A DNA stretch of 20,356 nucleotides from Dehalococcoidia bacterium UBA1152 (GTDB lineage Bacteria; Chloroflexota; Dehalococcoidia; Lucifugimonadales; UBA2962): positions 1 to 20,356 of the forward strand of contig DBZU01000064.1 of NCBI GenBank assembly GCA_002311285.1, given 5' to 3'. Shown piece by piece: positions 7,059 through 15,446 of this stretch (the stretch's first letter is position 1; every line of letters begins with the position of its first letter). The notes beneath the pieces are model-generated. The model made no database searches. It saw only the letters and a list, made by a program, of their open reading frames with translations, and was not told the DNA's origin. A program made the position numbers and the translations under genes.

Positions 7059-7973
7059 GTGAAAGAGCATTTAAGTGCGTTGACTGACAAATCTTCAGAT
7101 ATTAAAACATCTACCCTATTAGAGTTGTCTGGGTTGGCTGATAAGGAATTTGATGGCTTTGTAGTTGCTTGGCGAGAGATTGATAGTGAGACCAAAGTTG
7201 AAATTCTGACACGCTTAACCGAACTGGCTGAAGATAATGTTCAACTTGATTTTAGTTTGATTTGCAGATTGAGTTTATCCGACGAAAAACCTGCAGTTAG
7301 AAAAGCAGCGTTAGACGGATTGTGGGAAATACAGGACAGGGCGTTTATTATGCCTATTGTTGAAATATTGCTCAATGACATTGAATCAGATGTAAAGGCT
7401 TCCGCCGCTATTTGCCTAAGTTCTTTCGCCCAATTATCACAAAACAAAAAATTAATTGATAGGGACACTAAAAAAGTATTTCATGCGCTTATTAACACTA
7501 TAAATGCGAATAAAACAGAAATCGATGTCACCAGGAGATCTTTAGAAGCATTAGGATACTTTTCAGGAACAATAGTTGATGAAACTTTGTCTACGTTTCA
7601 CAAAGATAAAAACCCGCTTTTGAAACAAAGTGCAATATACGCAATGGGTAGAAATGCACAACTGAAATGGCTCGCTATAATTATGGAGGATTTTAAAAAT
7701 GAAAATCCAGCTATTAGATTTGAGGCATTGAATGCAGCAGGTTATTTAGGAGGTGAATCAATAGTTTTGAACATCATTCCTTTTACAAATGACGAGGATA
7801 CTCAAGTTCAAGTAGCAGCCTTAACAGCTTTAGGTTATATTGGAGGTGAATTGGCTAAACGCGAAATTTTATTATGGACCGAAGACACAGATGAGAATAT
7901 TAGAGATGCTGCTATGAATGCACTATCCAACATTGATTTTGACCAAGATCCTTTAGGTCTTACATTAAGATAA
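7059..7973 (+). CDS. HEAT-repeat protein
   Basis: The 304-residue product is an alpha-solenoid with no signal peptide, so it is likely a cytoplasmic scaffold. Repeats are visible at about 75-100 (PAVRKAALDGL), 108-125 (SDVKASAAICLSSF), 185-200 (PLLKQSAIYAMGR), 216-232 (PAIRFEALNAAGYLGG), 247-263 (TQVQVAALTALGYIGG) and 278-292 (ENIRDAAMNALSNI). The helix pattern is the one seen in PBS-lyase-type HEAT repeats. No catalytic motif is seen. The start is GTG; no strong ribosome binding site precedes it. It is the first gene of a run of four spaced by 5, 7 and 15 bases, so it may hold or regulate one of the enzymes that follow. Confidence 0.85.
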   Translation: MKEHLSALTDKSSDIKTSTLLELSGLADKEFDGFVVAWREIDSETKVEILTRLTELAEDNVQLDFSLICRLSLSDEKPAVRKAALDGLWEIQDRAFIMPIVEILLNDIESDVKASAAICLSSFAQLSQNKKLIDRDTKKVFHALINTINANKTEIDVTRRSLEALGYFSGTIVDETLSTFHKDKNPLLKQSAIYAMGRNAQLKWLAIIMEDFKNENPAIRFEALNAAGYLGGESIVLNIIPFTNDEDTQVQVAALTALGYIGGELAKREILLWTEDTDENIRDAAMNALSNIDFDQDPLGLTLR

Positions 7974-7978
7974 TCGTA

Positions 7979-8974
7979 GTGATATGGCCTCTACTAGATA
8001 TTGACATGAACCCCGCTGATCAACTGAAAAACACATATTCTATTTTGCAGGGTGAAAAATGGTTGCCCACTCCGCTTTTGCTCTCGAGTATAGGCTCACG
8101 ACTTAATGCAGAAATTTGGTTAAAACGTGAAGACTGTTCACCAATTCGTTCATTTAAATTGAGAGGCGGTTTAACGGCCATGTCATCAAATAAATACAAA
8201 CTAAAGGGTTCCCCGGTCTATGTTGCATCTGCTGGAAATTATGGACTAGCAATTGCAGAAGCAGGAAGACGGTTTACAGTGGATGTCACTGTTTTTGTGC
8301 CCTTAGAAGCAAATCCTTCCAAAGTGCGTTGCATATTAGAGACCGGCGCAAAAGTAGTTCATCATGGTCGTGATTTTGATGCTGCGAAAGAACATGCAAA
8401 GATGGCTGCAAAAAACGACAGCGCGGCTTTTTGGGAAGATGGGGTTGTAGAAGAGATGTCGTATGGAGCTGCAACAATCGCTGATGAATTAATCAAAACA
8501 GGAATTCAATGGGATGTCGTGCTTGTACCAATCGGAAATGGATCACTGATCAAAGGAATTGCATCTGTATTTCAGGAAACTAGCCCGAGGACACGCATTA
8601 TTGGCCTTGTTTCTAGCGGAGCACCTGTTATGCAAAAAGCGATTCTAGGCCATGCCTTTGACGCAACGGAGGCTACTTCCACTGAGGCAGACGGGCTAGA
8701 TGTCAGAGTACCAATTATGCAAATCTGTGAAGAAATAAGGGCTTTAATAGACGACATATGGGTCATTCCGGAGTCAATGTTGATTCCAGCAGTAAAAACT
8801 TTAATCGAATTTGATCAAGTAATGGCCGAACCGTCAGCTGCGATAACAATAGCTGGATGCATAGATAATCAAAATTCAATTACAGGAAAAAGAGTCGCTG
8901 CGATTATAACTGGCTCTCATTTGAAAAGTTCTTTACTAGATAAAATAGCGTCTTGCCAAACACTACTACCATGA
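7979..8974 (+). CDS. PLP-dependent threonine/serine dehydratase-like enzyme
   Basis: This 331-residue fold-type II PLP enzyme is closest to catabolic threonine dehydratases, which deaminate Thr/Ser to the 2-oxo acid and ammonia. Lys60 in RSFKLRG is the PLP lysine, ASAGNYG at 83-89 is the substrate loop, and VPIGNGSLIKG (182-192) is the phosphate-binding loop. Two points are unusual. The loop is GNGS rather than GGGG, and SAGNYG replaces the common SSGNHAQ. There is no C-terminal ACT regulatory domain, as in catabolic forms. The substrate could therefore differ from threonine; ammonia-lyases and racemases of the same fold are alternatives. The start is GTG, with an ATG at codon 10 (8006) as an alternative. 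It is five bases from the HEAT gene and seven from the AcoX-like gene. Confidence 0.82.
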   Translation: MIWPLLDIDMNPADQLKNTYSILQGEKWLPTPLLLSSIGSRLNAEIWLKREDCSPIRSFKLRGGLTAMSSNKYKLKGSPVYVASAGNYGLAIAEAGRRFTVDVTVFVPLEANPSKVRCILETGAKVVHHGRDFDAAKEHAKMAAKNDSAAFWEDGVVEEMSYGAATIADELIKTGIQWDVVLVPIGNGSLIKGIASVFQETSPRTRIIGLVSSGAPVMQKAILGHAFDATEATSTEADGLDVRVPIMQICEEIRALIDDIWVIPESMLIPAVKTLIEFDQVMAEPSAAITIAGCIDNQNSITGKRVAAIITGSHLKSSLLDKIASCQTLLP

Positions 8975-8981
8975 AAGCATC

Positions 8982-9953
8982 ATGAACACGGTTGGTTTAA
9001 TAGTCAATCCAAATGCCGGTAAAGATATTCGGCGTATAGTGTCTTACGGTCGCTTCATTTCTGATGAAGAAAAAATTAACATCGTTGTCAGGATCCTTAC
9101 TGGCCTAACATCAGCAGGCGTCGATAAAGTATTAGCTATGCCTGACACTATTGGTTTAACAAAAGCCGCAATCTCTAAGTCCCAAAGTTCTGTAGCAGTT
9201 GAACTATTAGATATGCCTGTTTTCGGAACTGAGAATGATTCAAGCTTAGCCACTAACATCATGGTAGAGGCAGGGGTTGGATGTATTATTAGCCTTGGCG
9301 GAGATGGAACCAACCGGTGTATAGCTTGGCGATCGTCTAATGTTCCATTGGTTCCAGTTTCTACCGGAACCAACAACGTTTTTCCTGTTCTAGTTGAGGG
9401 AACTACTGCTGGTTTAGCCGCCGGATTAATTGCAACAAAATCCGTTAACCTAAAAAACACGACTATACAAAAACCTGTGATTGAAGTTGAAATTGATGGC
9501 GAGATCGTAGGGGTTGCTTTAATTGATGCAGCAATTTCTAAACAGGCTTATATAGGCGCTCGGGCAGTATGGAACCCTGAATCAATTGATGAAATTTTTG
9601 TTTCGGGGTTCTATCCAGCCAGCATTGGTTTGGCATCTATAGCATCCCGGATTCCAATGCGTACAAAGGCAGGGATATATGTAAAATTGGGAAATGGTAA
9701 ATACACGATCAATGCTCCGATTACGCCAGGTGTAATTTCTCAAGTTAAAGTAAAAAAATGGGCTGCCATGGATTTTAATAAAAAATTAGAAGTGAAATTA
9801 AAACCAGCCTCTATTGCAGTGGATGGCGAAAGAAACTGGGTATTAAGAAAAGACCAATCGGCTTTCATTAAACTGACTAAAAATGGCCCGACAGTGGTGT
9901 CTATAACCCGTACACTCGAAGAGGCAGCTTTATCTCAAAGTTTCATGATGTAA
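8982..9953 (+). CDS. AcoX-like protein, ATP-NAD kinase fold
   Basis: The 323-residue product belongs to the ATP-NAD kinase / AcoX family. It opens with VGLIVNPNAGKD, has LGGDGTNR with GGDGT at 106-110 (the NAD-kinase nucleotide motif), then STGTNNVFP (127-135), which matches AcoX rather than NadK, where the corresponding segment is usually GTLGFL or similar. AcoX was named from acetoin-catabolism clusters, but its reaction is unsettled, and no acetoin dehydrogenase genes are present here. Its position between a dehydratase and a gamma-glutamyltransferase suggests service to another pathway. A nucleotide- or lipid-type kinase activity is possible from the fold. No membrane segment or signal peptide is seen. 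Confidence 0.82.
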   Translation: MNTVGLIVNPNAGKDIRRIVSYGRFISDEEKINIVVRILTGLTSAGVDKVLAMPDTIGLTKAAISKSQSSVAVELLDMPVFGTENDSSLATNIMVEAGVGCIISLGGDGTNRCIAWRSSNVPLVPVSTGTNNVFPVLVEGTTAGLAAGLIATKSVNLKNTTIQKPVIEVEIDGEIVGVALIDAAISKQAYIGARAVWNPESIDEIFVSGFYPASIGLASIASRIPMRTKAGIYVKLGNGKYTINAPITPGVISQVKVKKWAAMDFNKKLEVKLKPASIAVDGERNWVLRKDQSAFIKLTKNGPTVVSITRTLEEAALSQSFMM

Positions 9954-9968
9954 CACACGGAGTCACTA

Positions 9969-11561
9969 TTGGAATTTAATTCACGCAGGTCAAATGTAAG
10001 AGGCAAAAATGGCATGGTGGCAACTACTCAGCCTCTGGCAGCAATGTCAGGGTTAAGAGTTTTAATGAATGGAGGCAATGCAATTGATGCTGCTGTAGCG
10101 ACTGCTGCTACACTGACCGTTGTAGAGCCAATGTCCACAGGTATCGGCGGGGACCTCTTCGCTTTAGTGAGAATGGGATCTGAAAAAAAAATAAGGGCGC
10201 TGAATGCAAGCGGACGCTCTGCCGCTGCTGCTGATGCCGAAGAATTAAGATTACAAAATCTAACTGAAATACCAAGCCAAAGCGCATATGCAGTTACTGT
10301 CCCGGGAACAATAAGTGGTTGGCAAGAATTAATCAACTGTTATGGGAATATGGGCTTAAACGAGGTGCTGTCCTCTGCAATTGAATACGCAGACAACGGC
10401 TACCCAGTATCAGAAGTAATTTCCATGCAATGGAAATTAAATGCATCGAGATTAAGTCAAGATGCGCTCAAAAGCGATTTATTAATCAACGGGCGATCTC
10501 CTAACCCAGGGGAGATTGTATACATGCCGCAGTTAGCGCAAATTCTCAGAACTATATCTGAGGGGGGATCTGAGGCATTTTATAAAGGTAACATAGCAAA
10601 CCAAATCTCAAATCATGTTCAGTCTAAAGGCGGGTGGTTATCTAAACAAGATTTTGCAACCCATAAGCCAGACTGGGTGGATCCGATAAAAACAGTATAT
10701 AGAGGAGTTACATGCTGGGAGTGCCCTCCAAATGGCCAAGGTTTAAACGCTTTAATAGCGCTAAATATATTGTCTGGATTTGACATACAAAGTATGGGAT
10801 TTCAATCTGCTGAAACATTCCATCACTTAATTGAAGCAATGAGACTAGCCCTCATGGATGGATCACTATACATCGCAGATCCCAACATGGCCAACATACC
10901 ACTCGAAAAACTTTTAAGCGATGATCACGCCGATCTCAAAAGATCGTTTATTAATCCAGAAAGTGTGTCCAATATTGACGTACCAGTGATGCCAAATTTA
11001 ATTAACGATACTGTTTATATCAGTGTTGTAGACAAAGATGGCAATGCTTGTTCTTTAATAAATAGCTTGTTCGAATCTTTTGGGACAGGAATTGTCGTTC
11101 CTGAAACCAGCATAGCTTTACATAACAGAGGAAAAAGTTTCTCTTTAAACGAGAATCATCCAAATTTTCTTCAGCCAAAAAAGAGACCGTTCCACACAAT
11201 AATTCCAGCTATGGCCACAATAAACGATGAGTTGTGGTTAACTTATGGAGTTATGGGCGGAATGCAACAGGCACAAGGCCACCTTCAAATTCTAGTGAAT
11301 TTAATTGATTTTAAATTATCTCCACAACAAACTTTAGACGCACCGAGATTTAGAACTTCCATTACAAACGAGTCATTCCTAGAAACAATAGCACAAAATG
11401 AAATCCTTACTAAACTTCAAGAAAAGGGGCACAACATTACATTTGCTGAACCTCACCCATCATTTTTTGGTAGCGGTCAAATAATCGAAACGAATTTAGC
11501 CAACGGAACTTTAATAGGGGCTAGTGAACCAAGAGCAGACGGGATGGCAGTGGCTTGGTGA
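9969..11561 (+). CDS. Gamma-glutamyltransferase-family protein (YwrD-like, no signal peptide)
   Basis: This 530-residue Ntn-hydrolase normally cuts itself to expose a Thr nucleophile and transfers or hydrolyses gamma-glutamyl groups. Numbered from the TTG start, GMVATTQPLA (15-24), GGNAIDAAVA (35-44) and GIGGDLFALV (58-67) are typical. NDTVYISVVDKDGN places the nucleophile at Thr348; canonical enzymes read close to TTHYSVVD. The substrate loop downstream is FGTGIVVPETSIALHNRG instead of the canonical N-x-x-M-D-D-F loop, as in YwrD-type members whose substrate may not be glutathione. There is no export signal, so it acts in the cytoplasm, unlike classic periplasmic GGT. GGAG lies seven bases before the TTG. 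It ends the four-gene run. Confidence 0.88.
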   Translation: MEFNSRRSNVRGKNGMVATTQPLAAMSGLRVLMNGGNAIDAAVATAATLTVVEPMSTGIGGDLFALVRMGSEKKIRALNASGRSAAAADAEELRLQNLTEIPSQSAYAVTVPGTISGWQELINCYGNMGLNEVLSSAIEYADNGYPVSEVISMQWKLNASRLSQDALKSDLLINGRSPNPGEIVYMPQLAQILRTISEGGSEAFYKGNIANQISNHVQSKGGWLSKQDFATHKPDWVDPIKTVYRGVTCWECPPNGQGLNALIALNILSGFDIQSMGFQSAETFHHLIEAMRLALMDGSLYIADPNMANIPLEKLLSDDHADLKRSFINPESVSNIDVPVMPNLINDTVYISVVDKDGNACSLINSLFESFGTGIVVPETSIALHNRGKSFSLNENHPNFLQPKKRPFHTIIPAMATINDELWLTYGVMGGMQQAQGHLQILVNLIDFKLSPQQTLDAPRFRTSITNESFLETIAQNEILTKLQEKGHNITFAEPHPSFFGSGQIIETNLANGTLIGASEPRADGMAVAW

Positions 11562-11602
11562 AAAGATTCGGAAAACACATGGCCATTTAACTAAAATAAT
11601 TC

Positions 11603-11632
11603 TTGATTCTAATTACCATTGGATGGTATTTT
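11603..11632 (+). promoter_or_regulatory. Candidate promoter with internal dyad before glutamine synthetase
   Basis: TTGATT (11603-11608) and TATTTT (11627-11632) are 18 bases apart, acceptable for a sigma-70 type promoter. The spacer ends in the dyad TACCAT-TGG-ATGGTA (11614-11628), which overlaps the -10 element and could be an operator. Followed by TTTT, the same dyad could instead be a weak terminator for the preceding gene. Both readings are inference. Confidence 0.28.
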
Positions 11633-11693
11633 AAATAATATAACTACAACAGTTTGTACATAAGCAAAAGAGACACACAATATAGGGGATCAA

Positions 11694-12692
11694 ATGTCAT
11701 CATATAGGGCAGAATATATTTGGATTGACGGCTCAGAGCCAACACAATTCGTAAGATCAAAAACGAAAGTGGTTCCGAAAGGTGATTCTCCATCAATCTG
11801 GGGATTTGATGGCTCAAGTACAAATCAAGCAGTTGGAAGCGATTCAGATTGTGTCTTAAATCCGGTATTTACTTGTTCTGACCCAATTAGAGACGAAAAT
11901 GATAAGTTGGTACTCTGTGAAGTTCTTAATACAGACATGAGTCCTCATACAAGCAATCAACGTTCGAAATGTGTGGAAATTTACAAAAAATATTCGGCCT
12001 ATGAACCATGGTTTGGTATTGAACAAGAATATACATTCTTTAAGGGAGCACGGCCATTAGGATGGCCTTCAAATGGATTTCCGGCTCCGCAAGGAGGTTA
12101 TTATTGTGGAGTAGGATCCGATGAAGTTTTTGGGCGAACCGTAGTTGAAGAACACCTTTCCGCTTGTTTAAAAGCAGATCTTGCAATATCCGGAATAAAT
12201 GCAGAAGTAATGCCAGCTCAATGGGAATTTCAAATTGGACCACTTGATCCAGTCTCAGTCTCAGACCAGTTGTGGGTAGCCCGATGGTTATTATACCGAA
12301 TTAGTGAACAACACGGAGTTACTGTGCGCTTAGATCCTAAGCCAGTAAAAGGCGATTGGAACGGCGCTGGTGCGCACACTAATTTCTCTACTAAAAGCAT
12401 GAGGGAATCATATGCACCTATAATATCTGGAGCAAAAGCTCTAGGTAAAAAAGCTGACCTCCATATTAAACATTATGGAGACAGGATAGAGGAAAGACTA
12501 ACCGGCTTACATGAAACATGTTCCTACAAAGAGTTTCGATACGGTGTTTCAGATAGAGGAGCTTCCGTAAGAATACCTTGGCAAGTTGATAAAGATCAAA
12601 AGGGTTATCTGGAGGATCGCAGACCAAATGCAAATTGTAATCCGTATTTGGTAACTGGCTTGATCACCGAAACCATATGTGCGGCAATATAA
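11694..12692 (+). CDS. glnII: Glutamine synthetase, type II (eukaryote-like)
   Basis: This 332-residue enzyme makes glutamine from glutamate, ammonia and ATP. Its length and motifs are those of GSII, not the roughly 470-residue bacterial GlnA. They are GFDGSSTNQA (37-46), WFGIEQEYTFF (106-116, metal-binding Glu110 and Glu112), GINAEVMPAQWEFQIGP (167-183), the ATP-binding NGAGAHTNFSTK (223-234), and RGASVRIP (288-295) with EDRRPNAN near 307. In bacteria GSII occurs patchily, for example in rhizobia and actinomycetes, and is usually a second enzyme used under nitrogen stress. No adenylylation-site domain exists in this form. AGGGG lies six bases before the ATG. It is on the same strand as, but 132 bases past, the GGT-like gene, with its own candidate promoter. 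Confidence 0.96.
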   Translation: MSSYRAEYIWIDGSEPTQFVRSKTKVVPKGDSPSIWGFDGSSTNQAVGSDSDCVLNPVFTCSDPIRDENDKLVLCEVLNTDMSPHTSNQRSKCVEIYKKYSAYEPWFGIEQEYTFFKGARPLGWPSNGFPAPQGGYYCGVGSDEVFGRTVVEEHLSACLKADLAISGINAEVMPAQWEFQIGPLDPVSVSDQLWVARWLLYRISEQHGVTVRLDPKPVKGDWNGAGAHTNFSTKSMRESYAPIISGAKALGKKADLHIKHYGDRIEERLTGLHETCSYKEFRYGVSDRGASVRIPWQVDKDQKGYLEDRRPNANCNPYLVTGLITETICAAI

Positions 12693-12821
12693 CCATCGGG
12701 GTTTTCATTCCATATTACAGATGAATTCTTACTCCTGATACCTCTTAATACCTCGAAAATCTGAACTTCACGATTAAACACAAATTGGGTGTATTTACTG
12801 TTCCAATTTTGAATTGTTTAT

Positions 12822-12851
12822 TTGACTTACTACTTGGACTCGTCCTATTAT
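12822..12851 (+). promoter_or_regulatory. Candidate sigma-70 promoter for the CocE-type hydrolase gene
   Basis: TTGACT (12822-12827) and TATTAT (12846-12851) are separated by 18 bases, a good match to the consensus. Transcription would start near 12858, giving a short leader before the ribosome binding site at 12883. The rest of the gap from 12693 is AT-rich without other clear signals. Confidence 0.45.
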
Positions 12852-12893
12852 TCTCCACAATTGTAATTTGTGTCAGAGATATGGGAGTGGTTA

Positions 12894-14654
12894 ATGTCCA
12901 ACAAAAATGGAATCAGGTTCGAATCAACTTTACCAGTTAAAATGCGTGATGGAGTGACTCTATACGCCGACGTTTTCAGGCCAGAAGGTAATGGGAAATT
13001 CCCAGTCCTGCTTGAAAGAACCCCCTATAATCGCACGATGCCTTTTTCCAGATCCATGTCTCTTGACTCAATAAGAGCTGGACTATCAGGGTATGCGGTA
13101 GTAATACAAGATTGTCGCGGGCGTTTTGAATCCGAGGGCGAATTTCATCCGTTTGTAAATGAAATCAATGATGGTTATGACACAATAGAGTGGATAGCTA
13201 ATCAAGACTGGTGTGATGGTAATGTTGGAATGTTTGGTGGTTCATATGTAGGAGCAACACAATGGTTAGCAGCAATGAGTCAACCACCGGCTCTAAAAGC
13301 AATCACACCAGGAGTCACAGCTTCGAATTACCACGAAGGATGGACTTACCAAGGTGGCGCTTTTGAGTTGGATTTTAATCTTTCATGGGCATTAGCATCC
13401 TTAGTGGGCGCAAATTATGATCACCTTGTTCGAAATTTTGGAGCTCCACCGGATAAGGTCCATGAGCTATTGGACATGACCGATAACTTGATGGATCAGT
13501 ATTCTCATCTTTCTCTCAAAGATTGGCCCGCGCTAAAAGGAGTTGGAGATTTTTATTATCGGTGGCTTGAACACCCTGAATACGATGACTATTGGAAATC
13601 GATTGCAATTGAAGAGCATCATCAAAATATTGATGTGGCAGCGCTAAGCTTTGGAGGATGGTTTGACATATTCATGGGTGGAACAATTCGTAACTACCTA
13701 GGAATGTCAGAAAACGGCAAAACTGAAAATGCAAGATCTAATCAGCACCTTCTAATAGGGCCATGGACACACCCTGATTCAATACCTGGTTTCCCTGGAA
13801 CACCAATTGGAGAAGAATATTTTGGTATACGTTCCTATTCAGGCACCATGGATATTCACGGCGTTCTATTAAGATTTTTTGATCACTATCTTAAAGGTAT
13901 CAAAAACGGTGTCTCTGAAGAAGAACCAATTAATATATTTGTAATGGGTGACAATAAATGGCGTAAGGAATCGGAATGGCCTCTCGAGCGTGCAATCAAT
14001 ACTAACTATTACCTCAGCAGCAATGGTAACGCTAATTCTAGAAATGGCGATGGATTGCTAACTACTGACCTTCAAAGCAATAACAGCCCTGATACATTTG
14101 TATACGATCCTCAATTCCCTGTTCCAACGAAAGGTGGCGGTTTATGCTGTTACGATTCTCTTGGAGGAGCAGGAGCATTTGACCAATCAGATTTGGAATT
14201 AAGAAACGATGTTTTAGTTTATTCCACACCAGTTTTAGAACGTGATGTTGAAGTAACCGGACCAATAACAGTAAAGTTATTCGCATCCACTTCAGCCACG
14301 GATACGGACTTCACTGCAAAGCTCGCGGATGTATATCCTGACGATGAAAAATCCATAAATTTGACTGATTCTATTATAAGGGCAAGATATCGTAATAGTA
14401 TGGAAAAGTCAGAACTTCTAAATCCTGGAAAAGTATATGAATACACAATCGATCTATGGTCGACCAGTAACGTCTTTAAGAAGGGGCATAGAATCAGACT
14501 AGATATATCCAGTTCTAATTTCCCAAGATTCGATCGTAATTTGAACACAGGAGGGAAAATCGGAGAGGAAACAGAATTCGTGAAGGCTTCTCAAACAATA
14601 TTACACGACGATAAATTCCGTTCTCATGTCATACTTCCAATCGTGCCCAGATAG
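12894..14654 (+). CDS. CocE/NonD-family hydrolase (X-Pro dipeptidyl-peptidase S15 type)
   Basis: The 586-residue product is an alpha/beta hydrolase of the CocE / PepX group, acting on esters or acyl-amides. Features, numbered from the chosen ATG, are the N-terminal MRDGVTLYADVFRP strand (17-30), QDCRGRFESEGEF (72-84), the nucleophile motif GGSYVG with Ser117, a later WFDIFMGG with the likely catalytic Asp, and LLIGPWTH with the likely catalytic His. The last 200 residues form the jelly-roll domain typical of the family (EVTGPITVKLFAST, then IRLDISSSNFPRFDRN). No signal peptide is seen. The ATG at 12894 is preferred because GGGAG lies six bases upstream; a GTG eight codons earlier (12870) is possible. 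The substrate is unknown; cocaine esterase and glutaryl-7-ACA acylase relatives show how broad the family is. Confidence 0.9.
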   Translation: MSNKNGIRFESTLPVKMRDGVTLYADVFRPEGNGKFPVLLERTPYNRTMPFSRSMSLDSIRAGLSGYAVVIQDCRGRFESEGEFHPFVNEINDGYDTIEWIANQDWCDGNVGMFGGSYVGATQWLAAMSQPPALKAITPGVTASNYHEGWTYQGGAFELDFNLSWALASLVGANYDHLVRNFGAPPDKVHELLDMTDNLMDQYSHLSLKDWPALKGVGDFYYRWLEHPEYDDYWKSIAIEEHHQNIDVAALSFGGWFDIFMGGTIRNYLGMSENGKTENARSNQHLLIGPWTHPDSIPGFPGTPIGEEYFGIRSYSGTMDIHGVLLRFFDHYLKGIKNGVSEEEPINIFVMGDNKWRKESEWPLERAINTNYYLSSNGNANSRNGDGLLTTDLQSNNSPDTFVYDPQFPVPTKGGGLCCYDSLGGAGAFDQSDLELRNDVLVYSTPVLERDVEVTGPITVKLFASTSATDTDFTAKLADVYPDDEKSINLTDSIIRARYRNSMEKSELLNPGKVYEYTIDLWSTSNVFKKGHRIRLDISSSNFPRFDRNLNTGGKIGEETEFVKASQTILHDDKFRSHVILPIVPR

Positions 14655-14667
14655 TAAAATAGTTTTG

Positions 14668-15444
14668 TTATTGAGCTAGAAAACCACCGTCTACAACCAA
14701 TTCGGCTCCAGTAACATACGATGCGTCATCAGAAGCTAAGTACAATACTGAATTTGCTATCTCATCAGCACTTGCAAGCCGACCCATAGGTATTTTTGAT
14801 AACCTGCTTTCAAGGGCTCCTGGTACAGAAAATGGGGCAATCGTAAACGGCGTTTCCGTGTATCCAGGATGCACCGAATTTACCCGAATTCCATCTTTGG
14901 CAAATTGAATTGCTGCTGATTTGGTAAAAGATCTTATTGCCCCTTTTGCAGCATGATAAGCAGTGTTAGTAGGACTTCCAAACATCGCGCAGATTGACGA
15001 AATATTTACAATCGACCCTCCTCCTCGTTTTCTCATTTCCGCCACAACATGTTTAGTTCCTAAAAAAGTTCCTTTAGCATGAATCGCCATCATGGTGTCC
15101 CATTCTTGTTCTGTAGTTTCTTCCGCATCCTTTAGGATGTGAATCCCCGCACTATTAATTAGAATATCGATACCACCAAAATAATCAACAGTCTGTTTTA
15201 TTGCGTTTTTCCATTTAGTTTCACTAGTCACATCTAGCTCAATAAATAGAGCTTTACCTCCTGATTCATTTATCTGATCAGCAGTAAGTTTTCCTGAAAC
15301 AGTATCGATGTCGGTTATAACGACAGCAGAGCCTTCATTGCTGGCCATCCATGCGTAAGCCCCAGCAATTCCCATTAACTCACCTTTTACTCCATTTGCT
15401 CCTCCGGTTATAAAAGACACTTTATTATTAAGTCTATTAACCAA
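14668..15444 (-). CDS. Short-chain dehydrogenase/reductase with enlarged glycine loop
   Basis: This 258-residue classical-length SDR oxidises or reduces an alcohol/ketone with NAD(P). The cofactor motif is unusual. Instead of TGxxxGIG it reads TGGANGVKGELMGIAGA (13-29), with several extra residues inside the loop. Asp45 in ITDID points to NAD rather than NADP. NSAG is at 97-100, the catalytic residues are Ser150, Tyr163 and Lys167 (YHAAK), and NSVHPGYTETP follows. It starts with TTG, supported by AGGAG eight bases upstream inside the end of the TPR gene, and lies two bases after that gene. It ends the alcohol dehydrogenase / MFS / TPR / SDR run and probably performs a second oxidation step in the same pathway. 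Confidence 0.92.
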   Translation of the reverse strand: MVNRLNNKVSFITGGANGVKGELMGIAGAYAWMASNEGSAVVITDIDTVSGKLTADQINESGGKALFIELDVTSETKWKNAIKQTVDYFGGIDILINSAGIHILKDAEETTEQEWDTMMAIHAKGTFLGTKHVVAEMRKRGGGSIVNISSICAMFGSPTNTAYHAAKGAIRSFTKSAAIQFAKDGIRVNSVHPGYTETPFTIAPFSVPGALESRLSKIPMGRLASADEIANSVLYLASDDASYVTGAELVVDGGFLAQ

Positions 15445-15446
15445 AA

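Noticed and set aside
9044..9460. 138-residue minus-strand open frame inside the AcoX-like gene
   Set aside because: It is antisense to a gene with clear family motifs, and its translation shows no domain pattern or ribosome binding site.
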